From positions 1-43,659 of the forward strand of contig NZ_JAILXP010000009.1 of assembly GCF_020740895.1 (NCBI RefSeq): a stretch of DNA of 43,659 bases. The letters run 5' to 3'. Positions 22,150 through 33,000 of the stretch are shown piece after piece (position 1 is the first letter of the stretch; each line of letters starts with the position of its first letter). This DNA comes from Streptomyces sp. UNOB3_S3 (GTDB taxonomy: Bacteria; Actinomycetota; Actinomycetes; Streptomycetales; Streptomycetaceae). Below the pieces are notes generated by a model that was not told the origin of the DNA, ran no database searches, and saw nothing but the letters and a program-made list of their open reading frames with translations. Both the position numbers and the translations under genes were made by a program.

Positions 22150-22980
22150 TCACTCCAAGAATGTGGTGGAGCCGAGGACCGAGGCGCGGTCGTCGCCCAG
22201 GATCCAGGTGGGCTTGCCATCGCTCCGCCCCGGAACCGTGATCACCGCCACGGCGGCCGTGTCGACGGTCGTGTCCAGACGAAGGGCGCCAGGAGAGGCG
22301 CCAGCACCAGGGGTGTCGGCGGTCAGAAGATTGATCTGCTGGGCACCGAACTGGCCGAGGCGCTGCGCGCGCGGGATGACGCCGTTGGGCCAGGCCGCCC
22401 CGGTCAGTGAGTCGGAGACCGCCAGGACCGCGTACAAGGTCGTGAAGTCCTGCGAGGCGCCCAGCGGAACGGTGTTCACGCGCTGATGCTCGCTGATACT
22501 CGCCACCGGGGTCAGGGAGAGGCCAGCTGCGTCCCCACCCCGGTAGGACAAGTTCATCAGTGCTGTACTCGGGCTGCCGGTGACATCCCACACGGTGGAT
22601 GTGCCACGTGAGGGCTCCCACGGCCACACCGCGACGTGTAAACGGATGCCTGAGCGCAAGGTGTAGAGGGTCGGCAGGACACCGGACGGCGATAGCAGCC
22701 GGGGAAACCGGGCCGGGCCGCCCTGCTGGGCGCAGATCGACACCACGATGTCGTTGGTCCGCACGTCCGCCGGGACGGGCAGCTCGACCAGGTCACCGGA
22801 GACGACTGCGGAAACACTGCTGGAGTAGGACGGGAACTCGCGCGGCGCCAGCGCCTCGCTGCGCCATTCGGCACCATCGAAGTACAGGGGTGCCACTGTG
22901 CGCCACGTCGTGCCGTCGAAGACCTGGGGTGTCTGGTCGACCCATGCCTTGCCGTCGTAGACGAGCAGTTGATTAGCCAT
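22150..22980 (-). CDS. Minor tail / tail-tip protein
   Basis: A 276-aa protein. It begins with short repeats of the type DGKAW, DGTTW and DGAEW (residues 9-39), a pattern common at the N terminus of actinophage fibre-like proteins that attaches to the next structural part. The rest is beta-rich with no recognised enzyme motif. ATG 22980 overlaps the end of the preceding fibre gene by eight bases, and the next gene starts one base after its stop. Specific role unknown; assigned by position and style. Confidence 0.6.
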   Translation of the reverse strand: MANQLLVYDGKAWVDQTPQVFDGTTWRTVAPLYFDGAEWRSEALAPREFPSYSSSVSAVVSGDLVELPVPADVRTNDIVVSICAQQGGPARFPRLLSPSGVLPTLYTLRSGIRLHVAVWPWEPSRGTSTVWDVTGSPSTALMNLSYRGGDAAGLSLTPVASISEHQRVNTVPLGASQDFTTLYAVLAVSDSLTGAAWPNGVIPRAQRLGQFGAQQINLLTADTPGAGASPGALRLDTTVDTAAVAVITVPGRSDGKPTWILGDDRASVLGSTTFLE

Positions 22981-23731
22981 ACTTCACCCACACGTCCCCC
23001 GCTCGCGGGGCGGACGGCGCAAGCGGGCCGGAGAACACGCGTGCGTTGCCGAGGTTCGCGGCGGTGATGGTGCCGCTGCTGATGACGGAGCCGTCCCCCT
23101 TGACCTGGAAGACCGCGCCATCGGTCGACGGGCTCGCAGCGGTGGAACTCACGTTGATCACGGTCTGCCCGGCGCCGAAACCGGGGGCGCCGATGCACAG
23201 GGGTGCCTTCTTGCCGATCGTGTCGAGGTAGAGGGCCCCGGTGCTGCGCAACCGGGTGCGCTCCGCCCCGTCGGCGGTGCGCAGACGGATCACGTGCCCT
23301 GCCGGGTCGTCGGTGACCACGGTTGAGAGCCAGGCATCACCTGTGGGGACCTGGACTTCTGCGCCCCGGGCCGGGAGGTAGGAGGCCAGGCGTTCATCGG
23401 TGTAGGCCCGTGACTGGTGGGGGTCGACGTCGAGCAGGTGCTTGCGGAGCCGGTCTCCCACGGTTACCGACACCAGAGCGATCCGGCCCACACCGAAGTC
23501 GACCCACAGGCGCTCGGTGTCGTTGGCCGGGCCGTAGAAGGCCGGGATGAAGCCGCGGATGTCGGCCTGGAGCTGGAGGATGGGTGCGCCGTCGGCGTCG
23601 GTCAGGTCGGTGATCTGCCGGGCCCCGTCGGAGGGGCCGTCCCAGACCGTTCCCACCGCGCCGGGCACGCGCCGGCCATCGATGTCCTCGGCGACATCGG
23701 AGGCCGTACCGCCGAAAAGGTTCCGCGCCAT
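22973..23731 (-). CDS. Tail fibre-like protein
   Basis: A 252-aa protein starting MARNLFGGTASDV from ATG 23731 with GGAGG upstream. The N-terminal 110 residues form an attachment-type domain (TDADGAPILQLQADIRGFIPAFYGP). A linker follows, then a beta-helix-like C-terminal part (DGAVFQVKGDGSVISSGTITAANLG), typical of trimeric fibres. It sits between two other fibre or tip genes and overlaps the next by eight bases. No depolymerase motif is visible. Confidence 0.65.
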   Translation of the reverse strand: MARNLFGGTASDVAEDIDGRRVPGAVGTVWDGPSDGARQITDLTDADGAPILQLQADIRGFIPAFYGPANDTERLWVDFGVGRIALVSVTVGDRLRKHLLDVDPHQSRAYTDERLASYLPARGAEVQVPTGDAWLSTVVTDDPAGHVIRLRTADGAERTRLRSTGALYLDTIGKKAPLCIGAPGFGAGQTVINVSSTAASPSTDGAVFQVKGDGSVISSGTITAANLGNARVFSGPLAPSAPRAGDVWVKYG

Positions 23732-23739
23732 GGGGCCTC

Positions 23740-24813
23740 CTATTCGCTGTAGATGTTGGTTTCGTAGGTGCCGGAGAAGAAGATGGTCGACCGTCCGGGA
23801 AGAACCCGGAGCGCGTCCATTCCCTCAGATACCCTTTCGCTGTTCTGGTGAAAGATGCTGGCGTGGGTGGAACCGCCTCCCGGCCAGCAAAGTGCCTGGA
23901 GCTGCACGAAGTTGGCGAGGCCGCCCCGGTATTCCATATTGCGCATGTGGCCGGTGAGGACCTGACCGGTATCGCCGTTGGCCTGTTGCGGCAGAGCGAA
24001 GCCGATGGGGTCGTCCTGCCGGTTCCTGATATTCGTGGTCGTCGTGTTGGAGATACTGATCGAGTAATAGACGACGTTCGGGGCGATCCACCGCCAACGG
24101 CCCTTATAGACCATGCCGTTGGCTGGGACGTTGACGGCGTTGGCCAGGCCGGGACTGTACATCCGGGACTTGCCCAGGTGCCGGGTGACCATGTACCCGT
24201 CGCGGCCCTTGAACGCCTCGTAGGGGGTGTCGCCGCCGTTGTTGTCCATGTCGTAGAGGAACGTGCCGACGGGAAGGAAGTCGGCGTAGGAGCGGGTATT
24301 CCAGGGGGATCCCACGGCCGGCGGCATGTCGAACGGAGCACGCAGGGAAAGCTGTGGGGAGCCGTCCTTGGCCGGGACGTCGACCTCGTAGAGCACCATT
24401 TCCCACTGCTGGCCCGGGATGCGCTTGGGCAGCGGAGCGATCGGGGAGGCACTGGGCTGCCCCTTGACGACCGACAGATTCACCGAGCCTTGTGCCAGGT
24501 CGGCCCGCAGGACCACAGTGTCCTTACGGGCCTTGTCGGTGGGGTTGGCTTCCACCGTCAGGGACGCGGAGGCGGTCAGTTGGTAGTAGAAGCCCCCGAC
24601 CCATGCGCGGCCGGGCTGGATTTCGATCGTGCGGCCGTTGATGACGGCGGCGGAGAAAGGCAGGGCGCCGGAGGCGTACGACTCGCTCGTGAGCCGGAAG
24701 TCCACCCGGTCACCGCCCCACATGGCGGCCATCGCCTGCCACTGGACTTCGGACACCATCTCGGTGCCGCCGGTCTTGCTCGACTGGGAAAACGGATAGC
24801 TGGTCTCTGCCAA
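23740..24813 (-). CDS. Minor tail / baseplate-type protein
   Basis: A 357-aa protein from TTG 24813, four bases after the Gp37-like gene. The N-terminal half (MWGGDRVDFRL, INGRTIEIQPGRAWVGGFYY) is the pattern of siphovirus upper-fibre or baseplate proteins that follow the Gp37-like protein. The C-terminal half (about 180-357) is beta-rich and full of aromatic and polar residues, with a single Cys. It probably anchors the fibres to the tail tip. Family call is from position and the N-terminal pattern. Confidence 0.65.
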   Translation of the reverse strand: MAETSYPFSQSSKTGGTEMVSEVQWQAMAAMWGGDRVDFRLTSESYASGALPFSAAVINGRTIEIQPGRAWVGGFYYQLTASASLTVEANPTDKARKDTVVLRADLAQGSVNLSVVKGQPSASPIAPLPKRIPGQQWEMVLYEVDVPAKDGSPQLSLRAPFDMPPAVGSPWNTRSYADFLPVGTFLYDMDNNGGDTPYEAFKGRDGYMVTRHLGKSRMYSPGLANAVNVPANGMVYKGRWRWIAPNVVYYSISISNTTTTNIRNRQDDPIGFALPQQANGDTGQVLTGHMRNMEYRGGLANFVQLQALCWPGGGSTHASIFHQNSERVSEGMDALRVLPGRSTIFFSGTYETNIYSE

Positions 24814-24817
24814 GTGC

Positions 24818-26047
24818 TCACATCCTCGCTTCGAGTTTCCGCAGGCGCTCCCGCATCTGGAACACGGTGTTGTACAGATTCAGGGGCGATCCGGTGCCCT
24901 GGTCACCGATCTTCGGTGTGACCGCGGAGACACGGCCGCCGTCCTCGACGGTGATGTTCACCTCTCGGACGATGTCTGTGTACTCCTCGCCGTCCACGGC
25001 CACGGTGACCTTGTCACCCACGAAGTAGTCACGGCCAAACTTCAACTGCTGCGTATCGATGGGGTAAATCTGAAAATTTCCGTTGCGGGCCCCTTCCCGC
25101 AGCACGCTGTCAGCCGCATCAACGACAGCCTTCTTCGCGGCCTCGAAGTCGGCGTCCGACACCTCGGCTTTCGCCTTGACCGGCTTGCCCGTCGCAGGGT
25201 CCGTTTTCAGGGGGAGGTCCCGGCGGTCAACGAACTGTTCGACCTGGACACCCCACTCCTTCTCGGCCTCCTCGTCGACCTTCTGAAAGATGTACCGATC
25301 GGCGCCTTCGCCCTGACAGGCGACGATGGCCCGGGTGACGCGCGGGGCTGTCAGCGTCCAGGTGTACTCGCGCAGGTTTCCCAGCTCAGGAGCGAAGCGC
25401 ACGGTCTTGCTCTTATCGCGCGGCTTGAAGACATCCAGCACGATCCGCTTGCGGTCCGGGTCGTAAACGAACCGGTAACCCACATTCTTCGCCTTGCACC
25501 ACTCTTCGAGCTTGGCGCCGAGGACGTCGAAGCGGAGACTGTCAGCGACCGTGTCACCGACCAGGGGGTTGGCGCCGATATCGACACCAGCAACCTGCCG
25601 GTCCGGTAGGGCCTTGGGGCCGATGGCGTGGTCGAGCTCCCACCACAAGGCCTGACCGGCCGGGCCGCTCGCCCCACGGGAGTCCTTCGCCTGGTACTGC
25701 TGACTGATGGGCTTGGACGGATCAGGAAAGGCCAGCCGGCCGTAGGTAAGTTTGTTGTCACACTTGCCGCCAACAAAGACGGATCCCGACCCGGTGTGCT
25801 GCTCAACCGTCCAATACCGCTGGAAGAACTCGATCTGACCGGTGAAGATCGGGAAGTCGACGTCGTCTTGCCAGACGATGATTCCACCACCACGCTGCAA
25901 GAGCTGCGCTTGGGGCGTGCGGTCCTTCACGAGGATCTGCCAAGTACCTTGCTGACAGAACCGGATGACGAGATCCATTTTGATCCATGTGTCGATTTCC
26001 CCAATCCGGTTCAGGTCCTTGTCCCGGACCTCCACGCGATATCCCAC
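24818..26047 (-). CDS. Siphovirus ReqiPepy6 Gp37-like tail protein
   Basis: A 409-aa protein. The N terminus YRVEVRDKDLNRIGEID, the segment WQILVKDRTPQAQLLQRGGGIIVWQDD and the C-terminal FVGDKVTVAVDGEEYTDIVREVNI match the Gp37-like family of tail-tip proteins that follow Dit in many actinophages. It is probably the Tal/hub-type protein of the tail tip. GTG 26047 is preferred because GGGG lies five bases upstream and it yields the usual family N terminus; a GTG at 26053 is also possible. It lies 12 bases after the Dit-like gene. Confidence 0.8.
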   Translation of the reverse strand: MGYRVEVRDKDLNRIGEIDTWIKMDLVIRFCQQGTWQILVKDRTPQAQLLQRGGGIIVWQDDVDFPIFTGQIEFFQRYWTVEQHTGSGSVFVGGKCDNKLTYGRLAFPDPSKPISQQYQAKDSRGASGPAGQALWWELDHAIGPKALPDRQVAGVDIGANPLVGDTVADSLRFDVLGAKLEEWCKAKNVGYRFVYDPDRKRIVLDVFKPRDKSKTVRFAPELGNLREYTWTLTAPRVTRAIVACQGEGADRYIFQKVDEEAEKEWGVQVEQFVDRRDLPLKTDPATGKPVKAKAEVSDADFEAAKKAVVDAADSVLREGARNGNFQIYPIDTQQLKFGRDYFVGDKVTVAVDGEEYTDIVREVNITVEDGGRVSAVTPKIGDQGTGSPLNLYNTVFQMRERLRKLEARM

Positions 26048-26059
26048 ACACACCCCATG

Positions 26060-27055
26060 TCAGTAGCTTTCGAATCGTGGGCGGAGAGTGAGCCGGAGCG
26101 AGGCGGGCCCGTTGCCCGCCGTGAGCCGCACACCGACGCTGCTCTTCCCGGGCTGAATAGGCCACAGGGACGGCGAGGCGTCCAGAAGCGGCCAGTAGTT
26201 CTTTCCCTGGTCGTCGACCAGGGTCTTACGGCCAGGGCGGGTGTCCACCGTCAGCACACGCCCCGCCGGTACGACGTCGGTCTCCCCGGCCGGCACGCTG
26301 ATCCCGAAGGACGCGCCCTCGGGGCTGGTGAAGTTGAAGCTGCGTACCGGGCCGCGGATTTCCCACACGGGCCAGGCTTCGACCTCGCCGGGGTTGATGA
26401 CCGGGATTGCCTGCTCCGCCAGGACTCCGCGACTCAGACGGATGGGGAAGAGCCCTGCGTCCTTTCGTAGGAGTCCCTTTCCCTTGCTGAGATCCCACTC
26501 GGCGACGAGGAGGTCGTCCGCGTAGAAATAGGGGTCGAAGGCGGTTAGTTGGATGCCGTATTTGATCCACCGGAATCCGGCGTTGTCGGCGGCCTCGTTG
26601 CCCTCCATTCCGGCCTTGTAGTAGCAGTAGAGCTTGCGGACCTGTGAGTCCGCTTCGACGAATTTCAGCACGCAGTATCCGCGTGTGGGGTTCAGTGCGG
26701 AAATCAGCTTGCGCTTGAGTTCCTTGAGGGAACGCCGGTCGACGCCGTAGAGGTAGACCGGCAGCATCACCTCACGGGCGGCCACGCGGGCCGACCGGAA
26801 CATGGAGCCGGGCAGGTTCGGCGAGCTGTCGGCGTGCAGCTCGAACGGGGGCGTGTCCAGGCCACTGGCGCCGGCCTGGAGCAGAATTCCGGGCCATCGC
26901 CGGTCGGTGAAGGAGGTGAGGGGGATTTCCTCCCCCTCACCATCGCTTCCGGTGATCGACACGTAGGTGTGCCCCCACGCCATTGGGTGGGGCGGGATCG
27001 GTACCGGGTGAGGCCGGTCTTCGAGAACCCGGTCTCGGGTTGCCGGTATCGGAAT
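26060..27055 (-). CDS. Dit-like distal tail protein, apparent ATT start
   Basis: A 331-aa tail protein placed directly after the tape measure, where Dit (the hub joining tail tube and tip) is expected. Features include the N-terminal beta domain (AWGHTYVSITGSDG), LKELKRKLISALNPTRG, and FDPYFYADD followed by NPGEVEAWPVWEIRGP, all typical of the phage tail family. The only standard start, GTG 27061, directly abuts the AAGGAGG ribosome site (zero spacing). The ATT at 27055 is six bases from it, an ideal distance. The gene begins 13 bases after the tape-measure stop. Confidence 0.8.
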   Translation of the reverse strand: MPIPATRDRVLEDRPHPVPIPPHPMAWGHTYVSITGSDGEGEEIPLTSFTDRRWPGILLQAGASGLDTPPFELHADSSPNLPGSMFRSARVAAREVMLPVYLYGVDRRSLKELKRKLISALNPTRGYCVLKFVEADSQVRKLYCYYKAGMEGNEAADNAGFRWIKYGIQLTAFDPYFYADDLLVAEWDLSKGKGLLRKDAGLFPIRLSRGVLAEQAIPVINPGEVEAWPVWEIRGPVRSFNFTSPEGASFGISVPAGETDVVPAGRVLTVDTRPGRKTLVDDQGKNYWPLLDASPSLWPIQPGKSSVGVRLTAGNGPASLRLTLRPRFESY

Positions 27056-27073
27056 AAGCACCCTCCTTGTCGA

Positions 27074-30000
27074 TTACACGCCGTGCATCACCTCCGCGTA
27101 CTGCATGGCCCGCAGCACTGCCTGAGTTGTCGACTCGCTCTTGGCTTCGTGGATGTGGATCTCGTAGGTCCGGCCGCCCAGGAGTTCCTGAGTCTGGCGC
27201 GCAGTGTGAACGCGCTCGCCGCCGCGGAAGTCGACGAGCTCGGGTCCCTGCTCGCCCACCAGGCGAAGGCCCGGTGAGGCGGACGTGGTTCCCATCCAGT
27301 AGCCGGAGGTGCCGCTCAGAGCCCGGCGCCAGCCGGAGCCATATCGGTCGATCGCGTACGACAGACCGGCGTAGAGGCTCGCGGCCGGGTGGTACTGCCC
27401 CAGAGACCGGTACGGGCCCGCATAGGCGTCGAAGGTCGACTTGATGACCTGCATGAGGCCCTTCGACGGGTCACCGGCTACGGCGTTGGAGTCCCAGTTG
27501 TTGACGGCGTTGGGGTCGCCGCCGGACTCCACGTCGATGCGGTGGAGCACGAGCGGGACGTCCGCGAGCGAGATTCCACCCCGGCCGCCCAGCTCCTGAA
27601 TGACCCGTTCGACCAGGGGCCGCCAGCGACCCACGGCATCGCCGGCCAGTCCGGCGAACTCACCAGTGCCCTCCGAGAACCGTGCCAGGGAGCCCGGCCA
27701 CGGGTTGAGGAACGGGCCCTCACCCGCACCAGGAGCACCGCCACGCGGGCGAAGTGCACCGTCGGCGCGGTTGCCGTACCCGAGCTGACGTCGAAGGCTG
27801 CGCGACTCGTTGCCGCCGACCGTTTCGAGCTGGCCACTTTGTTTGCCGGTGACGACGTTGATGTGGCCCCAGTCGCCGGGGCCGAAGCCCCGGTAGACCA
27901 TGAGGTCACCGGGCCGGGCCGATGCGGTCGGCACCATGGGCATGTGCTCGACCCAGGGGGCCACCGCTGGCCACCGGTCGCCCGGTGTCCCCGTCGGGGA
28001 ACCGCCGTAGGCCGCGGTTGCCTGTGCGTGGTCGACGATCCAGCTGACGAAGTCGGCGCACCAGGATTCGTAGGCGTCCGAGCCGATGTACTTCCGGCCG
28101 GACAGATCGCCGTTCTTCGCCTCCTGGAGGGCCAGCTTGACGACCTGGCCGCCACCGCCGGTGGCGTGTTCGTCGGCCCACTTGCCCCAGACACTCAGCC
28201 ACGGTTCCGCCTTGCGGAAGGCCGTGGCCTCTAGGTGCCCGGATAGGCCGAAGCCGCCTTCCACCTCCCTCACTGCCGGGGCGATCACGTCGGCCCAGCC
28301 CTTACGGACTGCTTCCTCGTAGCCCGCGAACGGGTCGTCCTGGTGCCGCTTCACCCATGCCGCGCCGTCACCGACTATGCCGCCCCGGGCATAGATGTGG
28401 CCGCCTCGCCGGGCCTGGTCGTTCCAGCGGTGAATCGTTTCTGTTCCGAGGCTGCGAACGACCTCGGGGCGGAGGATGCCCTCGCCTTCGCTGAGCATGG
28501 CGGGCACGGTGTCGATGCCCGGCTGGTAGCCGGGGACCACACCGCCGGTCGAGTAGTGCACCGCCGCGAGCGGGGCCGACGTACCGGCCAGCTTCGCCAT
28601 CTCCGCGAGCATCGGAACGGCGCCCGCGTTGTACGGGCCGCTCAAGACGCTGCGGGTGGAGCTGTCCACGAAGGACATCGATGTCCGCCACACCTCGCGG
28701 ATCCGGCCCCCGCTGGACTCGAAAAAGTCCTCAAGGCCGGCCAGGCCCGCCCGGAGACGGCCGAAGTGCCCGAGCGTGCTGGACGTGGACGTCGACACCT
28801 GGGCCTGCACGCTGGCCCAGACACCCTCGCTGGAGGCCTGGAAGGCACGTTCCGCACTGGTGAGGGGCCCGGTCAGGTGGCTGATCCAGCGCTCCTCGGC
28901 GGGGCGGATCTGCCCGTCCACCGCTGCTCGCACCGACGCCCCGACGCTATCCCAGGACATCGTGGCCGCAGCCTGGTGTGCCCGGACGGCGTCCGTCATG
29001 GAGGCCAGGGCCGCCTCGATGCGCTTGACCGCGTCTTCGACGGCCTGAGCGTCCGGCACCGGTGTACCCGGACCGCTGTCCGTACTGGCCTCGGTGAGCC
29101 GTCCGCGCTTGGCGTCCGAGTTCAGCCCGAGGACCGTCCGGTACCCGAGAGCTCGAACAGCCTCCGGCCGGAGCACGGCCTCACCCGGGGAGAGCAGGGC
29201 CCGTACCGAGTCATGTCCGGGAGCGAATCCCGGGACGATGCCGCCGTCGCGGAACTTCAGCAACCCCTCGGTGTTGGGCATCGCCTCCTTCGCCTGAGCC
29301 CACCATTCGCCTAGTACTTCCTTCGCGTACTCGGAGGGGTTGGAGATGATCTCCTGCACGCCGTGGACGGAGTCCTCGACGCTGCCGACGAGGCCCATGA
29401 CCAGCTGCTTCAGCTGGCCGATCGGCGCCTTCAGTGCCCCCATGGGGTCCTTGAAGAGGTCGACGGCCGTGGAGCCGATGGCCTTTACCGCTTCTTCGAG
29501 ACCGCCCCAGGCTCCCTTGATGTACGCCCAGATGGACTCGGGCTTGAGCAGGTCGGAGGCGAAGCGCTCGCCGCGCTGGAGGATGTTGCCCGAGCCCTTC
29601 CAGACGTCATCCCAGAAATACTCGCCCGCCGTGGGGGCGATGGCACCGGCTGCCAGGCCGACGAGCTGACCGGCACCGGTCGGTACCTTCCTCAGCAGTT
29701 TCGGCATGTTCTTCGTGGCGAAGTCCAGCGTGCCGCGGAAACGGCGGGCCGCTCCCTCGCCGCTGGCGCCACCACCACGCTCGGAGCCCCAGGTGATCAG
29801 GTTCCGGCTGGTCCGGCCGCCGATGCGGGCGGCCTTGGCGTCGAAGGCAACGGTCTTGCCGAAGAGGCTGACGACCGGTCCCATGTCGATCTTGTCGAGA
29901 TCGTCGAGGAGGAAGCCCAGGGGGCCGCCCCGGGCGGCGATCCCGCCGCGCGCGAAACGCGACAGCCGGCCGCGGACCGCCAGCTGATTCCAGGTGTGGA

Positions 30001-33000
30001 TCCGGGCGGGGCCCAGGTGCTGTACGACCTCGGGGCGAAGCACGGCTTCACCGGGGCTGAGGATCGCCGGTATGGAGTCCTGCCACGGCGCATAGCCGGG
30101 AAGGACGCCACCACGAGCGAACTCCCGCTTCTTCTTCCCTCCCTTCTTTCCGCCTCCGCCACCGGACCCGCCGCCGTCCGTGTCCCGGTTGACCTTGCTG
30201 ATTCCATCGTCGAGGGCACCGGCCTTCTTGGCCGCATCGTGCAGGGCGTCACCCAGCTTCTCGACCTGGCCCGTCACCGAGGCCAGCGTCCGGGTGTTGA
30301 GGTTGGCGATGCGGCCGTTGACCGAGCCCGGGGTCTTCACCGCGCCGATCAGCCCGTACACGGCGTCGACCGCCGAATACAGGCTGGCCTTGCCACCCTT
30401 GAACTCATCCCGCAGCGGCTTGAGCGACTTGCGGTTGAGGAGGTTGACGGAGGCGATGACGTCCTTGATCTTGCCCTCGACTGCGCCCGCCTCCGGCACG
30501 GTCAGGGTGAACTGGCCCCGCACGTCCTTGAGCGATTTGCCGTTGAGGCGCTCGACACGCTCGGCGGCGTCGCTGATCGTCTGCTTGAGACTGTCGGCTC
30601 GCTTCTCCGTCGTCTCCAGCTGCTGCACCCGCAGCGACCCCAGACGACGGCCGTCGAGATCGGTGACCTCCTGGCCCGCCTGCCGGATCGCCGCTTTGAG
30701 GGAGTCGGCCTTCTGCTGAAGGTCGGACAGCTTGCGATGGATCTCCGCGAGGCTGGCGCCGTTGACGTGCGTGGTGCCCTCGGTGACGATGCGCCGCACT
30801 GCCGTCTGCGCTTGGTCGGCCGAGGACCGGACGCTCTGCCCGACCGAGCCACCCAGGTGATCGATCAGGCTGCCCAAGGGGGCCTGGTCGACCGCACGAA
30901 GGGCCCTCTTCAGGGCCTCGATGCGCTCGTCGACCTGGCGGAGCTGCTGCTCGGTCTCCCGCATACCGCGCTGCGCGGTATCCCGGCGGTCGGTGCTGTC
31001 CTGCGGGCGCAGACGCTCCGCCGCACTACGACGGGAAGCACGCCGGTTCTCCCGGTACTCCTGCCGCACGTCATCGCGGCGACGGTTGAGACGGATCCCC
31101 TCACGCAGCCGGCCACCGGAAATAGCGTCACGGCTGCGCTGGTCGAGATCCCGCATATCCTCACGGCGGTTCCTGCGCCGACGCACCCAGTCGCCAGGGC
31201 CGTCGTAGCCGGTCAGCCGCGCCGTCCCGTACCGGGCGTACCCGGCCGCAGTGCGGAAGCGCCCGTTCTCCCGGCCCGCCGCCGCCACACGCGACCGGTT
31301 CCGGCGACGAGTCTGGTCCCGCTCCCGGAACCGGTCGCGCTGGGCGTCATAGCCCTCAAGGAACGTTCCGCCGTCGCGCCGGGAGCGGACACCGCCGGCG
31401 ACCTGGCGGCCGTAGCGCGTAGCGCCCCGCACGCCCCGGCTGGTCCCGGACACCGTGCCGGCCAGCATCTTCGCCGGCGTTGCTGCGAAGGCGAGCAGCT
31501 TGCCGAGCTTGCCCGCCGTCTTCGTCAGGACACCGAACGCGAGGAGGAACGGTGCGGCAACCGCGGCCATTTTGGCGGCCTCAAGTACCAGCTTCCGCAG
31601 CCCCGGATGCGCTTCGAGGAAGTCGACGGTGTCCTTGCCCCAGTCGGTGAATGTCCCGATGGTGTCGAAGAACTCGGTCAGCATCTCCTTGGCCATCGGC
31701 AGCAGCTTCGTGCCGATCTCACCAGCGTCCTTCAGCAGGCCGCCCTCGAAACGGGTGCCGTCCTCGTCCGAGACCTTTTTGCCCATGACGGCAGCGCCAA
31801 GACCCGTGTACGCGTACTCGCCGCGGTCATTCTTGGAATAGAAGAGCTTGCCGAGGTTGAACTGGGCCTGTTCCTTCATCTGCTCAATACGGCCACTGAT
31901 AGTGGCGCTACCCATGCGGTGCGCCGCACCATTCATGCCGGGGTCTTTACGCCACCGCTCCAGCAGACCGTCAATAAGCTGCTCACCGGAAATGCCGCCG
32001 GTTTCCTTGGCGTTCTGCATGAAGGCCAGCATCTGGCCTGACGCCTCGTAGGTTTCCGGGAGTTTACGGTCCATGCCGTTCTTCTTGTCCCGGGATTTCA
32101 TGTCCGCCATTTCCTGGGCGGTGTACTTACGGGTCTTGAACCCCAGGATCTGGGCAAGGGTATTCGAGGGAAGGCCGGTTGCGGCTTCGAGCTGCTTGAC
32201 ATTGCGCAGGTTGGTGCGGCCCATGTCCTGCATGACCTCGATGGCGTACATGCCGCGAGACACCATGGCAGGGTCCATCACACCGCCGTAGGCGGCGGAG
32301 TCACCCACCATCTTGACCATGTCCACCGCCTTCTGGGCGGCGTCACTGGAACCCTTCGCATGCCGGACAGGGTCCTTCGACAGGAAGTCGGCGTTGTGCG
32401 AGGAATTGGCCCGCACATAGCGGGTGCCATATTTGAGCATGTCATTGACGGAGTAAGGCGTTTCGATGCCGTACTTCGTCATCTGCTCCAGCAGCGAGTT
32501 CACGTCTCGCAGCTCGACGCCCATGCCCTTCAAACCGGTCTGGGCCTGAAGCATGGCGTCGGCACTCTTGATGCCGAACGCGGCAGCGGCGGTACTTGCC
32601 AGCCCCAGTGGGGCCACCAGGCCCCGCGTGATCAGATGACCGGTCTCCGTCGCCGTCGTGCCAGTCGCCTCGATGTGCTGCGTACTGCGCTTCCACCCCG
32701 ACCGCATCGCCGCCCACGCCGTGGCCTGCGTCGACTGGACGGCCGCCATGGTGCGCTCGTGCTCGGCCAGCTGCTCCCGCAGGTTCTGCCGAACCGCCTG
32801 GGTGATGGCCAGCTGCGAGCCGATCGCGTGGGACTGCTCGGCCTGCCGCTCCGCCATGGTCCGGCGGATCGCCTCACGCTTCTCCCGCTCAGCTTGCTCG
32901 GCAGCCTTCGCCGCCTCCCGCGCCATACGGATCTGCGCCTGGTGGATCTCCCGGTCCATCCGGGCCTCGTCCTCCAAGGCCCGCCGGCGCACTGCCGCCG

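Noticed and set aside
29363-32041. 892-aa open frame on the plus strand
   Set aside because: Antisense shadow of the tape measure gene.
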